Assembly: GCA_016350165.1 (NCBI GenBank)
Contig: CP066225.1
Coordinates: 3,348,001 to 3,412,000 of the forward strand
Length of the DNA: 64,000 nucleotides
Source: Planctomycetota bacterium
Lineage (GTDB): Bacteria > Planctomycetota > Phycisphaerae > Phycisphaerales > Phycisphaeraceae
Direction of reading: 5' to 3'
In this document: piece after piece, positions 1-9,148 of the stretch
How the letters are laid out: the number at the start of each line of letters is the position of its first letter
Position numbering within the stretch: position 1 is the first letter of the stretch
Notes under the pieces: model-generated
The model's input: only the letters and a program-made list of their open reading frames with translations
Databases searched by the model: none
Told to the model about the DNA's origin: nothing
Position numbers and translations under genes: made by a program

Positions 1-1
1 G

Positions 2-1201
2 GTGGTGCTGGGTGAATTGGATCAGGCGTTTCGTTGTCAGTGGCCTGCAGTGGCGGCGCGTGATGAATCAGGGCGGATTGTGGCAGTCTATCGGACGGGT
101 GATGAAGCGATCAGAGCGATGTGTGAGCCGTTGCGTGAGGCGTATGAGGTAAAGTGCGCGGAGCAGTGGCTTGAGGAGTTATGTAAGTTATATGTTGCGA
201 TGACACGTGCGAAGCATGGGTTATATATGATCGTGAAGGGGGCGGGGTTGACGAAGGGTGGGAAGCTTAGATCGCGTGGTAGTAGTTATGGTGCGCTGCT
301 TGTTGAGCGGTTGAAGGCGAGTGATGTTGAGGAAGAGGGGGCTGGTGGGCAGGTGTTTTATGAACATGGGAATGTTGATTGGTATGTAAATGATGGTGAG
401 GCGAAGAAGGAAGATGGAGATGAGGCTAATCAGAATGAGGAGTGTGTTGGGTCTATTGATAAGTTAGAGGCTGGGAAGGTTTTGGATGTTTTGGGGGCTG
501 TGTTTGGGAAGGGTGATGAAGAAGGGGAGGGTGGTGTTGAGCGGATGTGGACGACGGTAAGTCCGAGTTCATTGGAGGGAGCTGGGAGTGTGATGGCGGG
601 GGATGTGTTGAGTATTGAGAAGCAGGAGAGTGGGGGGCGGTTGTTTGGATCTCTGATTCACGAGTGGTTTAGTTTGTTTGGGTTCTGGGGTGATGAGCCT
701 GTGGTGGGGGATGTTGGGAAAGTGGAGTCGTTTGAGCTTACGAGTGAAGCGGATGCGGTGGATAGTTTACTTGTTGAGGTGGGTGTGAATGCGGTGCAGG
801 GGTTGACGGATGATGAGGTGAAGGAGCGGATTGGGCCGTTCAAGGCGATGTTAAAGCGGGAGGGTGTGCAGCGCACGCTTAGGCGGCGCGATGGTGGTGA
901 TGGCGATGAGTTATGGCGGGAACGCAACTTTGCGGTGCGTATTGAGGGTGGGAAGTTGATGCGCGGCGCGTTTGACCGGGTGGTTGTGCATAAGAATTGT
1001 GGTCAGGTAGTTGGCGCGACGTTGATTGATTACAAGACGGATAAGTATGAGGGGGAAGTGGGGTTGAAGGAGAAGGTGGATGTATATAGGCCACAGGTTG
1101 AGGCTTATCGAGTGGCGATCTGTAAATTGTTGAGGTTGCGAGAAGAGCAGGTTGAAGTGAAGTTGTTGTTTGTCGGGAGTGGTGAGGTCGTGTCTATTTG
1201 A
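2..1201 (+). CDS. AddA/RecB-like helicase-nuclease, C-terminal part (5' truncated)
   Basis: This is the C-terminal part of a UvrD/AddA-type DNA helicase-nuclease that resects double-strand breaks for recombination; the gene begins outside the window. About 400 residues are visible. Residues 64-75 (YVAMTRAKHGLY) match superfamily 1 helicase motif VI. The rest carries a RecB/AddB-family PD-(D/E)xK nuclease: GSLIHEW with H220, GAFDR with D325, LIDYKTD with D343 and K345, then a QxxxY element (Q365-Y369), so the nuclease active site looks complete. The acidic linker between the two parts (about residues 100-180) looks low in complexity. A partner addB gene would be expected upstream. AddA is favoured over RecB because the nuclease follows the helicase directly, but the missing N-terminus prevents certainty. 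The coding strand is very rich in G. Confidence 0.82.
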   Translation: MVLGELDQAFRCQWPAVAARDESGRIVAVYRTGDEAIRAMCEPLREAYEVKCAEQWLEELCKLYVAMTRAKHGLYMIVKGAGLTKGGKLRSRGSSYGALLVERLKASDVEEEGAGGQVFYEHGNVDWYVNDGEAKKEDGDEANQNEECVGSIDKLEAGKVLDVLGAVFGKGDEEGEGGVERMWTTVSPSSLEGAGSVMAGDVLSIEKQESGGRLFGSLIHEWFSLFGFWGDEPVVGDVGKVESFELTSEADAVDSLLVEVGVNAVQGLTDDEVKERIGPFKAMLKREGVQRTLRRRDGGDGDELWRERNFAVRIEGGKLMRGAFDRVVVHKNCGQVVGATLIDYKTDKYEGEVGLKEKVDVYRPQVEAYRVAICKLLRLREEQVEVKLLFVGSGEVVSI

Positions 1202-1294
1202 TGGTTAGTAATAGGGGGGACGCGAGCGTGGGGGAAGGGGGAGTTGTTTCACTATAGCGATGAGGAGTGTGTTAGAGGTGTGAGGTGGTGAGCG

Positions 1295-1313
1295 CGCCGA
1301 TCGTGGATCGGCG
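1295..1313. terminator. Hairpin after the helicase-nuclease gene
   Basis: A perfect 8-bp inverted repeat (CGCCGATC / GATCGGCG) with a 3-nt loop lies about 95 bp after the helicase stop, between that gene and the convergent zinc-ribbon gene. No T-run follows on either strand, so an intrinsic terminator is only possible; it could equally be an RNA-stabilising hairpin. Confidence 0.3.
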
Positions 1314-1385
1314 GTTACTTGAGTTGTAAGAGGTGCATTGGTTGTTGTAATCTTAATTTTGAGGTGATGAGAGTTTTTAGTTTGT

Positions 1386-3092
1386 TCATTGGTCGTTATT
1401 GATTGTGATAGATTTTTCTTTAAGTTCTTCGATGTCGTAGATGGATATGCCGCAGTTGTTGATGGGACTGAATGTTTTGCTACCAGCGGGCATGACTCCG
1501 TATTGACTGTAAAAACCGATCCAAAGTTTGTTGTCACTTAGATCGCTTGTGACGGCGTATTCAACAAATTCTCCGGCATCACTATGGATTTGTAAACGGA
1601 CAAAATCGGTGTTCGATAGTGGGGTGTTTTTATTGTAGTTGAAGCCGAGAGCTTTTGTGCCGCCTATTTGCTTTATTTTGAGGTTTGTTGCGTAGAAATC
1701 GTGAAGTAATACTGCAGTGTTGGTTAGATCTAAAGGCGCTGTTTGAAATGGTCTGCCAACTTCATAGGTGGGTAAATTAACTGGTTGTGCTTCATCGAGT
1801 TTTTTTAGTTTGTTGTCAACGAGATGTGTCCAGTAATAATTGTTTTCAGGTTTACTGAGGATTCTAACAACATTATAGACAGGTGTATCTTCTGGAATAT
1901 CATCCAACTCAGTTACGTAGGTTAGTTTCAGGTCTTGAAAAATAGTGGTTTGATCACGTTTGACGTTGTCGAGTGAAAGGGTTGTGGCTTTGATGGTTGG
2001 TTTGCCAGGTTCATGAAGTAGTAGGTAATCATCGAAAATGATTTGTTCTTTTTCGAGATCAAGAAGTTGAATGTGATCGTAGTAATGTGTTATTGATCCT
2101 TCACTGGGTTTTGTTTCTTCAATTGTAACTTGTCGGAGCGCGATGAGGTTATTTCCTAGCTCGTAAATACCTTGGATTGCAGCGATTTGAGCGGATGTTA
2201 ATGGTATTTGTTTAACGTTGCCGGTGTTGTTGTCGTAGATGAAAAACTGATCGGCTAGATTGACGAGGTATTTATTGTTGAATGAATAGCATAGAGGTTG
2301 GCTGATGGATGCATGGTTTGATATGTAGCCTTGAAAACGATCGAATTTTTTAGCGTAGCTATCGTGAACGTATGGATCGTAGTTTATTGATGCGAGGCGA
2401 CGTTGCGTGATTTTGTTTGTTTTTTTGTCGTGTTTTATGGCTCTAAGTTCGAGTTGAAAATCGCGTGAATAGAGGTTGGTAACTCTTGCGTATTTTTGGG
2501 GCAATTTTGATGCGAGGCCGTAGAGCCATTGTGAACGCCAATCGAACCAATGTTTGATACCTGAACCTGAGGTCCAAGAAGATTTCCAACTACCATACAT
2601 ATGAGCAGATCGCTTACTGCTGAAGGCTTGGTAGGAGAGTATAGAAATGAGGATGATAGCGATACCCCAAGTTATTGAGGTCGTGAAAAGTAAGGATGTC
2701 CAAGTGCATTGCCATTTGCGACGTGTTGGGATTTTGTGATTGAGTTTTTTGCCACACTCAGGACAAACGCTGGTTGATTGGTCGATGACGTAGCAGCATT
2801 TTTTGCAGTAAGGTTCGCCGACTTTTACATCGCGTAGTTTGTTGCGTTTTTTGAACCAGAGAATGATGAGGGTGAAGCCGAGAATGATGAGGATGATTGA
2901 GAGAAGTTCTGGCCACAGGTAGGTGATGATTTCCCAAACGTCGGTGTGAAGTACTTTGACCCATATTAGCATGTCGTCTTGTGTGCTATTGCTGATGGGT
3001 TGGAGGCTTTCGATTTCGTTGCCTTTGGGGAGGATGAGCTGTGCGATGGGTTCGACAGTTGGTAAGGGGTCGGGGATTTGTGGTGTGCTCAT
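1386..3092 (-). CDS. Zinc-ribbon membrane protein of unknown function
   Basis: A 568-residue protein that I do not recognise as a named family. Two hydrophobic segments, about residues 57-80 and 133-156, flank a short cytoplasmic-type zinc ribbon (C96-x2-C99 ... C110-x2-C113), giving a hairpin-anchored protein with a large C-terminal domain of about 400 residues. That domain contains mixed beta-rich sequence that could form a propeller, but no repeat is clear enough to say so. The start is supported by AGGAAG just upstream of the ATG. The ribbon-plus-membrane layout recurs in the protein at 51949-52803, so this may be a lineage-specific architecture. It converges on the helicase gene. Function is unknown; localisation to the inner membrane is inferred. 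Confidence 0.7.
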   Translation of the reverse strand: MSTPQIPDPLPTVEPIAQLILPKGNEIESLQPISNSTQDDMLIWVKVLHTDVWEIITYLWPELLSIILIILGFTLIILWFKKRNKLRDVKVGEPYCKKCCYVIDQSTSVCPECGKKLNHKIPTRRKWQCTWTSLLFTTSITWGIAIILISILSYQAFSSKRSAHMYGSWKSSWTSGSGIKHWFDWRSQWLYGLASKLPQKYARVTNLYSRDFQLELRAIKHDKKTNKITQRRLASINYDPYVHDSYAKKFDRFQGYISNHASISQPLCYSFNNKYLVNLADQFFIYDNNTGNVKQIPLTSAQIAAIQGIYELGNNLIALRQVTIEETKPSEGSITHYYDHIQLLDLEKEQIIFDDYLLLHEPGKPTIKATTLSLDNVKRDQTTIFQDLKLTYVTELDDIPEDTPVYNVVRILSKPENNYYWTHLVDNKLKKLDEAQPVNLPTYEVGRPFQTAPLDLTNTAVLLHDFYATNLKIKQIGGTKALGFNYNKNTPLSNTDFVRLQIHSDAGEFVEYAVTSDLSDNKLWIGFYSQYGVMPAGSKTFSPINNCGISIYDIEELKEKSITINNDQ

Positions 3093-3209
3093 CGTTGCTT
3101 CCTGGAGGGTTACTACGTTTGTGAAATAGATAATGTCGTCTTAATACAAAGACGCTAGCAGTAACACTCTGTTGCAACGAATTGGATGATTTGTGAAGGA
3201 AAATTTGGT

Positions 3210-3719
3210 TTAAGGTTCGCCGGCGAGTTGGCGTAGTGCGCGAGGGGGGAGTATCCAGTGGAGTAAGCCGGGGGAAGAGGGGAGGGCGGGTTCGTCTTTG
3301 CGGATGGGAGCTTCGATGAATGCGCAGGATGCTTTTTTGAGTTCGAGTGCGGCGGGCGAGGCTTTGGGGAAGCAGAGTTGTGTGATGAGTTGGGAGAGAA
3401 TGGGTTCGTGGCCGACGATGAGGATGTAGTCTTCGGTACGATCGCGAAGCATGCGGATGATTTTTTTAGATGGGCCCAGTGCGATTTCGTCGGCGAATTC
3501 AGGGTGGATGTCGAAGGTATCGCCGAGGAATGCGGCGGTTTGAGCGGCGCGAGCTTTTGGGGAAGTGAGGATTGCTTCGGGTCGGTCGATGATACGCGCG
3601 AGGCCTTGAGAGGCGAGTGAAGAGCGAGAGAGGCCGAGGGGGGTGAGTGGGCGCAGATCGTCTGGTTGGTTGGTTGTGCCGGGCTCGGCGATGCCGTGAC
3701 GGAAAAGTAGTAGACGCAT
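3210..3719 (-). CDS. sixA: SixA-like phosphohistidine phosphatase
   Basis: A 169-residue histidine-phosphatase (phosphoglycerate mutase superfamily) protein. The N-terminus MRLLLFRHGIAEPG holds the RHG catalytic motif (R7, H8, G9), where the histidine is the nucleophile. GHEPIL further on supplies the second conserved histidine and matches the SixA pattern. In E. coli SixA dephosphorylates phosphohistidine on signalling phosphotransfer proteins; here the substrate is unknown. The ATG has GGGGA at good spacing. It is the downstream end of the phosphate cluster on the same strand as phoU, about 150 bp away, but a shared transcript is not proven. Length fits the SixA family. Confidence 0.82.
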   Translation of the reverse strand: MRLLLFRHGIAEPGTTNQPDDLRPLTPLGLSRSSLASQGLARIIDRPEAILTSPKARAAQTAAFLGDTFDIHPEFADEIALGPSKKIIRMLRDRTEDYILIVGHEPILSQLITQLCFPKASPAALELKKASCAFIEAPIRKDEPALPSSPGLLHWILPPRALRQLAGEP

Positions 3720-3875
3720 GATGAATCCCCATGAGACAACGAAGACGGCAAGAACGCATGTGCTCTATTACGTCAATGGTAGCGATTTATGGGTTGAAGT
3801 GAAGAAAATTTAAGCGCGGGATTAGTGTTGTAAATGGTGTGATGGGTATGAGTAATGTGAAATAGAGGAGAGTGA

Positions 3876-4568
3876 TTAGTTTTCTGATGTGGCTTTGGCT
3901 TCGCGTTGAGCTTGAAGTTTAGCGTGGCGGACGATTTCGCCGTCGATCATGTAGATGACATCTTTGGCGATGTTGACGGCATGGTCGGCGATACGTTCGA
4001 GCTGACGCGAGACGTTTTGGAGATGTACGTACTGATCGATTTGGTCGGGATTTTCTTTCATGGCGGCGATGGTTTTGGCGTACATACCACGATGGATTTC
4101 ATCGACTTTATCATCGAGTTTGCGAACTTCGAGAGCGAGGTCTTTATCTTGGTCGATGAGTGCGCTAAGCGTTTTGTTTAGCATGTTTTGAACGATGCGA
4201 CCCATGCCGGGGAGATCGTATGGGAGTACGTCGATGCGTGATTCCTGTGCGAGGAAAGATGCTTGTTTGGCGATGGATGCTGCGAGGTCGCCGATGCGTT
4301 CGAGGTCGTGGTTGATTTTGAGTAGTGCTATGACAAAACGGAGGTCGTGTGCAACGGGTGTGTGGAGGGCGAGGGTGTGGAGGCACTCTTCTTCGAGGTC
4401 GATCTCGGCGAGGTCGATAACTTTGTCGTTTGCAATGACAGCGTTGGCGAGTTCAAGGTCACGGTCCTGGATGGCGTGGATGGCGCTGTGTAGCGCTTCC
4501 TCGACTTTTGAGCCGATGGAGAGGAGCTGAACTTTGAGTTTGTCTACTTGGCGAAGAAGATGAAGCAT
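3876..4568 (-). CDS. phoU: PhoU phosphate signalling regulator
   Basis: A 230-residue all-helical protein with the two repeated three-helix PhoU units. Each repeat carries the acidic metal-binding type of signature: HDLERIGDLA in the first half and RQLERIADHAVNIA in the second. PhoU restrains PhoR kinase activity and phosphate import when phosphate is plentiful, acting at the inner face of the membrane. Normally it is encoded with pstSCAB; no Pst genes occur in this window and the neighbours are a PiT transporter and sixA instead. A strong terminator after pit (4822-4845) separates the two, so phoU probably has its own promoter in 4569-4815. Charged C-terminal tail, otherwise standard length. 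Confidence 0.92.
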   Translation of the reverse strand: MLHLLRQVDKLKVQLLSIGSKVEEALHSAIHAIQDRDLELANAVIANDKVIDLAEIDLEEECLHTLALHTPVAHDLRFVIALLKINHDLERIGDLAASIAKQASFLAQESRIDVLPYDLPGMGRIVQNMLNKTLSALIDQDKDLALEVRKLDDKVDEIHRGMYAKTIAAMKENPDQIDQYVHLQNVSRQLERIADHAVNIAKDVIYMIDGEIVRHAKLQAQREAKATSEN

Positions 4569-4815
4569 TGTGTTAACTCACAGGTGTTTAAAGCGTTTTG
4601 CGAAAAACTCACTCGTTGACCACCTCGGAAGTCGTTCGATATCGATATCGTTTGAGTGATGTAAAAAGTGAATGGCTGCTCAATGTTACGAATCAAGTTC
4701 TATGCGCATTCACGCAAACAGCTTATGAAACTGTTAAACGGAAGCATCAGTTATACACGGTAATAAGGGTTCTAGCTACAGGGTTAACACTGCTAATAAA
4801 GCTAACGCAGTGCTA
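4569..4815. other. phoU upstream region
   Basis: This spacer holds the putative phoU promoter. A 72-codon open frame on the + strand (4598-4816) has no supportive start signal or recognisable features and is not called. Short GCTAA-containing sequences recur near 4790-4815, but I cannot assign them to a regulator. Confidence 0.3.
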
Positions 4816-4845
4816 ATAAAAAAGGCTCGCGAGAATGCGAGCCTT
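4816..4845 (-). terminator. Rho-independent terminator after pit
   Basis: On the - strand a perfect 9-bp stem (AAGGCTCGC / GCGAGCCTT, 4822-4830 with 4837-4845) closes a 6-nt loop and is followed by a T-run (A-run 4816-4821 on the + strand). It ends the DUF47-pit transcript. Confidence 0.88.
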
Positions 4846-4870
4846 GTTGGTTTTGAATGTTGTTGAGCGA

Positions 4871-6439
4871 TCATACAAAGATGATCTTGAGAGCGTAGAA
4901 GAAGAGGATCGCGAGACCTGCACCGGCTGGGATTGTGATGACCCAAGATGCGAAGATGTCGCGGATGGTGTTGAGGTTGATGGCTCCGATACCACGAGCG
5001 AGACCGACGCCGAGGACAGCACCGACGAGGGTATGAGTTGTGGAGATGGGGAGGCCGATGAGTGAGGCCATGAGGATGGTGACGGCGGCAGCGAATTCAG
5101 CGGTGAAACCACGTGTTGGCGTGAGTTCAGTGATTCTGCGACCGATGGTTTCCATGACGCGCCAGCCCCAAGTTGCGAGGCCGATGACGATGCCGACACC
5201 ACCGAGGATGAGTGCCCATTTCGGAACAGGAGCGGATGCGATAATTTCCTGAACCTTGAGTGTTTCGACAGCGGCGGACAGTGGGCCGATGGCGTTTGCG
5301 ACGTCGTTTGCACCGTGTGAGAAAGCGACGAAGCAAGCTGAAAGGATCTGGAGGTAGATGAAGATGCGTTCGACCTTCTGGAGTGCTGATTTGGTGACTT
5401 CAGGGTCGGAGCGTTTTTCAATATTTGTGGAGAGGCTTTCAAGTTGCAAGAGCAGGTCAGAAGCTTCTGCGGAGTTTGTGCCGGTGGTGTTGGCTGAGAT
5501 ACGACGGAGGTGTTTACGTGCTTTATCGACAGAGCGTTTGACGTAAACGGATTCGAAGTGATGTTGTTCTTCAACGTGGTCGTCGTCAATTTTTCGGATC
5601 ATGACCATGGTGATCATGGTGCCGATGACGCCGATGATGGTGGCCATGCTGAGGGTTGCGAGGATAGCGACAGGGTGAGTAGGCCCGAGCTTGTGGTTGC
5701 CGAAGTATGTGATGGATTCGATCCACTCCTGTCCCTTCCAGAAAGCTTTGAGGCCTTTGAAAGAGGTGACGAAGATCATCACGAAGAGGACGATGAAGAC
5801 GAGGAATGGAGCGACTTTTTTAGCAGCTTTGACGGGGTTGGGTTGGAAGAAGATGAGTTTGAGAATGATACGGAAGAGTATGTATGCGACCGCAGCAGCG
5901 AGGAGTGGGGAGAGAATCCATGAGGAAGCGATGCGAGTGACGCCAGTGAAGTCGGTGATGCCCCAATGGATGGCTTGTGGGCCGATGGCGACACAGCCGA
6001 AGCCGATGACGGCGCCGACGATGGAGTGCGTGGTTGAGACGGGCCAACCGAAGTAAGAGGCGAGTTGTAGCCATACACCAGCGGCGAGAAGCGAGGCGAT
6101 CATGCCTAATGAGAGTATGAGATATCCACTGTTTTCGTAGATAATATTGATCTCATTGGGGTCGAAGATACCTTTTCGGATGGTTTGTGAGACGGAGGAG
6201 CCGACGAAATACGCGCCGGCGAACTCGAAGATCGCGGCAACGATGATGGCTTGTTTGAGTGAAAGAGCGCCGGAGCCGACGGACGTACCCATGGCATTGG
6301 CGACGTCGTTGGCGCCGATGTTCCAAGCCATGTAGAAGCCGAAGCCGAGGGCGATGATGACTAGCATCTTTGCATCGAATGGCATGGCAGTAAACCAATC
6401 GAAGAAAGAGAGCGTTTGTATGATCGCGAAAGTGTTCAT
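4871..6439 (-). CDS. pit: PiT-family inorganic phosphate transporter
   Basis: A 522-residue inner-membrane protein importing phosphate with a coupling cation. The duplicated PiT signature GANDVANA occurs at residues 42-49 and 376-383, one per inverted half. The paired Thr-Thr-His motifs (VSTTHSIVGAV and ISTTHTLVGAV) are also in both halves. Hydrophobic helices cover the ends, and a charged loop of roughly 90 residues (about 275-365) lies between the halves and is probably cytoplasmic. It lies 174 bp after the DUF47 gene on the same strand, the usual DUF47-pit arrangement, where the DUF47 protein modulates the transporter. Length is typical of the longer PiT proteins. The start codon lacks an obvious ribosome site, so the exact N-terminus is uncertain. 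Confidence 0.93.
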   Translation of the reverse strand: MNTFAIIQTLSFFDWFTAMPFDAKMLVIIALGFGFYMAWNIGANDVANAMGTSVGSGALSLKQAIIVAAIFEFAGAYFVGSSVSQTIRKGIFDPNEINIIYENSGYLILSLGMIASLLAAGVWLQLASYFGWPVSTTHSIVGAVIGFGCVAIGPQAIHWGITDFTGVTRIASSWILSPLLAAAVAYILFRIILKLIFFQPNPVKAAKKVAPFLVFIVLFVMIFVTSFKGLKAFWKGQEWIESITYFGNHKLGPTHPVAILATLSMATIIGVIGTMITMVMIRKIDDDHVEEQHHFESVYVKRSVDKARKHLRRISANTTGTNSAEASDLLLQLESLSTNIEKRSDPEVTKSALQKVERIFIYLQILSACFVAFSHGANDVANAIGPLSAAVETLKVQEIIASAPVPKWALILGGVGIVIGLATWGWRVMETIGRRITELTPTRGFTAEFAAAVTILMASLIGLPISTTHTLVGAVLGVGLARGIGAINLNTIRDIFASWVITIPAGAGLAILFFYALKIIFV

Positions 6440-6613
6440 ACGAGACTGCAGTTCAAATTAAGGGAGGAAACTAAACATCTGCAATCAGGCGGGGCCTGGT
6501 AACAGAACCACAATGTCACTGCAATGAATTCAGGCGATCTTCATGTGCAGTGTTACAACTAAATTTACTTGTGACGTCTGTGGGTGAGCAGAGGAGGGGT
6601 GAGTAGGTTGAGC

Positions 6614-7288
6614 TTATTTAAGTTCAAGGGTGCTGCGGATGCGGTTAGCGAGCGATTCTGCGAGATTGGCGAGTTCGCCGACCTGACGGAAGATGCGTAG
6701 CCAGAGGTAGAATTCACCGTGGGTGAAATCTGCTTCGTGAGCAAAGAATATTTTGAGTAGTGTACGCTGAATGAGGTCAGCTTCGTGTTCGAGAACCGCG
6801 ACGCGGTGGACCATTTGAGCGACTTGTTGAGCTTCAGCACCGCCAAAAGATGACTCGAGCAATTCATCGAGACGTTTGACGATTTCAGTGACGGCGTCGA
6901 CGGCTTCCAAGTTCTTGTTGATGAACTCAACGAACTTTGGCTGAATGCTATCTGGGCAGTCAAGAGCCTTGAGAGTGAGGAGGGTGGCGAGGTTTTCGGT
7001 TTTGCCAGCGAGGCCGTCTTGGAGCGAGATGATGTCCAAGAGCTTGCTTCGGTCTACTGCAAGGAACATGCCCTTGCGGAGCGCGTTTTGAATATCGTGT
7101 TTGGTTTCGTCAGCAGCGTGTTCGAGCTTTGAGATTTGCTCAGTGATGCTCTCGACTTTTTCGGATTCGCCTTTCATAAAGGCTTCCGTGAGAGGCGTGA
7201 CGAGATTGACGCATTCCTTGACTTTGTCCATGTGCGTCTGGATGGGGATAAACGGTGATCGGCCGAACAGTTTCGCGATGGTACGCAT
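6614..7288 (-). CDS. DUF47 (PhoU-like) partner of the PiT transporter
   Basis: A helical PhoU-like protein of the DUF47/TIGR00153 family, which is typically encoded beside PiT transporters and regulates them. I place the start at 7288 (MRTIAKLFGR) because AAAGGG lies upstream at good spacing; longer in-frame starts at 7306 and 7312 exist. That gives 224 residues, close to the family norm. Features seen are the N-terminal FGRSPF element, then long amphipathic helices with ISKLEHAADETKHDI and VLEHEADLIQ, the acid-rich helices that resemble PhoU metal sites. It is the first gene of a two-gene operon with pit. The 775-bp region upstream carries a candidate Pho-box-like repeat at 7748-7773. Confidence 0.9.
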   Translation of the reverse strand: MRTIAKLFGRSPFIPIQTHMDKVKECVNLVTPLTEAFMKGESEKVESITEQISKLEHAADETKHDIQNALRKGMFLAVDRSKLLDIISLQDGLAGKTENLATLLTLKALDCPDSIQPKFVEFINKNLEAVDAVTEIVKRLDELLESSFGGAEAQQVAQMVHRVAVLEHEADLIQRTLLKIFFAHEADFTHGEFYLWLRIFRQVGELANLAESLANRIRSTLELK

Positions 7289-7312
7289 GGGGTTAAACCC
7301 TTTCATGAACAC

Positions 7313-8087
7313 GGATAATGATCACAAGGCAGGCTGAAACCGGCGATTTTGGGAATTGCCGGGTGGTTCAAAAATCTACCTACTGACACGTCTGGGGTTG
7401 GGTTTGGGCCCAAGTAGTGTGATCAGAACGAGTGTCGTTTTAGAGCGACTTCTAATGTGATCCACGCGTTGGCCATGAGGTCGATGCAGTGGACTGCAGC
7501 CCAATCACATTTTCGGCTGCTGATACTCTTTGGTAAAGCCTTGGAGTATTCACGTCAAAGGCACTATTTGCAGACATTTTAGTGTGTTGAACGCCTTAGT
7601 CTATTGGGAGCTAAAGCGCAATGATCGCCTGCGGGCCCACTCCGGAGCGTGCATTGTGACGAGAGGTTAGCGGTGTGTAAAGTGGATGTTAATCCGAAGT
7701 GAAAATGCTGATTTTTGGGGAAGGATTGGGTACAGCGCAAATGTTTTGTTAGAAAAAGGTTAGAAATGTTAATGAGGCGTTGTGCGCGTGAATTTACATA
7801 CTTAGATTGTGAACAGACAGGTATGAAATATGGATGGTGGATTCGAAATTCATAGAAGTTGGTGGTGTAAGAGGGCGGCTATGGCTTTGATTCTGAATAG
7901 ATATAGATAGTGCTGGTGTCGTTGAGTCATGTTAGGCGGTGTAGGGATGTGGGAATGCTTGAAGGGAGGTTGGTGTAGAAATTGCACACGCGTGCAAAAA
8001 TGAGGCTTGTCAGTAGGGGATGATATGAGGAATAAAGAGAGGTGAGGGTACGTTAAGGTGAAGCGGGACTGGTGGTGAAATACGACA
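7313..8087. other. Divergent regulatory region between DUF47-pit and the MBL gene
   Basis: A 775-bp intergenic region without a credible gene. It must hold the promoters of the leftward DUF47-pit operon and the rightward metallo-hydrolase gene. It contains the direct-repeat element at 7748-7773 and a short hairpin TTGCAC-ACGC-GTGCAA at 7982-7997 about 115 bp before the MBL start, which could be an operator. Nothing else stood out. Confidence 0.4.
7748..7773 (-). promoter_or_regulatory. Candidate Pho-box-like direct repeat
   Basis: On the + strand GTTAGA occurs at 7748 and again at 7759, exactly 11 bp apart, with a related GTTAAT at 7768. Read on the - strand this is TTAACATTT-CTAACCTTTTT-CTAACAA. 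Tandem (C)TTAAC/CTAAC-like units with an 11-bp period resemble the PHO boxes bound by PhoB-type regulators, notably the cyanobacterial form. It lies about 460 bp upstream of the DUF47 start, far for a direct site. The repeat is seen directly; the regulator is inferred. Confidence 0.35.
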
Positions 8088-8111
8088 ATGTGTGGGGTGA
8101 GGTTAGAAACG

Positions 8112-9146
8112 ATGAGCGGGATATCACGTCGTGAGATGTTGACGGGCAGTATGGCTGCGGGATGCGGCTGTCTGATGGGGAGTGTTGTGGCGAGTAGTGA
8201 TGGGGCGGCTTTGATTGGTGGTGAACAACAAGGTGAGGTTGTTTTTAAGAAGCCGTATGGGGGGGTGAAGCGATTGGGTGAGGGGGTGTATGCAGTGGTG
8301 TCAACGCCGTTCTTGTCGAATGGGAAAATTGGCGATCTAACGACGCACTGTAATGGTGGGCTCGTTGCTGGTGAGGATGGGGTTCTTGCGTTTGATGCGT
8401 ACCGAACGATGGAAGGTGCGGTTTGGGTTGGCGAAGTTTCAATGGCTTTGTTTGGACGCTTACCAACGCATGTGGCTTGTTCGCATTTTCATTTTGATCA
8501 TATCGGTGGCATTGCTGGGTTTTTTGACAAAGCTTACGTGCCTGAAATTATTATGACCGAGACGACGTATCGTTTGGCATTAGATCATTATGCGAAGGTT
8601 GTTGTGCCTGAAGATGGATCTGTTTATGGGGAGCATGGTTTGGAGAAGTGGGGTGGTCAGTTTGTAAGTCCAACGAATATTGTGATCAACGAAGAGGAAG
8701 GTCTAACTGTTGATTTGGGTGGTCGGGTTGTGAGGTTGACACCAATGCGTGGTCATACGCAGAGTGATTTAATTGCAGAGGTTGATGATCCTGCAGTGAC
8801 GTTTAGTGGTGATCTGGTTTGGAATGGTATCTTTCCAAACTTTATGTCAGCAATCCCGTCGTTATATGTTCGTTCAGTCGAAAAGATACTTGAACGGAAG
8901 AATGCAATCGTGATACCAGGGCATGGTATGGATGCTCGGGCTGATTCGATGGGGATGGTGAGTTATGGAGAATTGCAGCAGCTGATTGAGATGGAGGCAA
9001 AGCGTGATTATAAAAGAGGGCAAGCGATTGATCAGGCTGTTTCGGAATTTAAAATCCCTAAGCGACTAGGCTATTGGAAGTATTTTAAGCCGAATTTTCA
9101 CGAGGTTGCGTTTAAAGCTTGGTATCGTGAATTAGCTGAAAAATAA
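8112..9146 (+). CDS. Tat-exported metallo-beta-lactamase-fold hydrolase
   Basis: A 344-residue MBL-fold metal hydrolase. I choose the ATG at 8112 because GAGG precedes it and because it puts a twin-arginine signal (SRREMLTGSMAAG) at the very N-terminus; an in-frame ATG at 8088 would add eight residues. The binuclear metal motif HFHFDH is at H125, H127, D129, H130, followed by MRGHTQSD and IPGHGMD, which supply further histidines. A Cys in AAGCGC could be lipidated. Substrate is unknown: similar exported MBL proteins include quinoprotein-relay and lactonase or phosphodiesterase-like enzymes. Its setting between pit and phoR suggests organophosphate scavenging, but that is inference only. Its stop codon lies 2 bp from that of the convergent phoR. 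Confidence 0.8.
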   Translation: MSGISRREMLTGSMAAGCGCLMGSVVASSDGAALIGGEQQGEVVFKKPYGGVKRLGEGVYAVVSTPFLSNGKIGDLTTHCNGGLVAGEDGVLAFDAYRTMEGAVWVGEVSMALFGRLPTHVACSHFHFDHIGGIAGFFDKAYVPEIIMTETTYRLALDHYAKVVVPEDGSVYGEHGLEKWGGQFVSPTNIVINEEEGLTVDLGGRVVRLTPMRGHTQSDLIAEVDDPAVTFSGDLVWNGIFPNFMSAIPSLYVRSVEKILERKNAIVIPGHGMDARADSMGMVSYGELQQLIEMEAKRDYKRGQAIDQAVSEFKIPKRLGYWKYFKPNFHEVAFKAWYRELAEK

Positions 9147-9148
9147 GG

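Noticed and set aside
4598-4816. A 72-codon open frame on the + strand between phoU and pit
   Set aside because: No ribosome site, it ends inside the pit terminator, and its composition fits a spacer with the phoU promoter.
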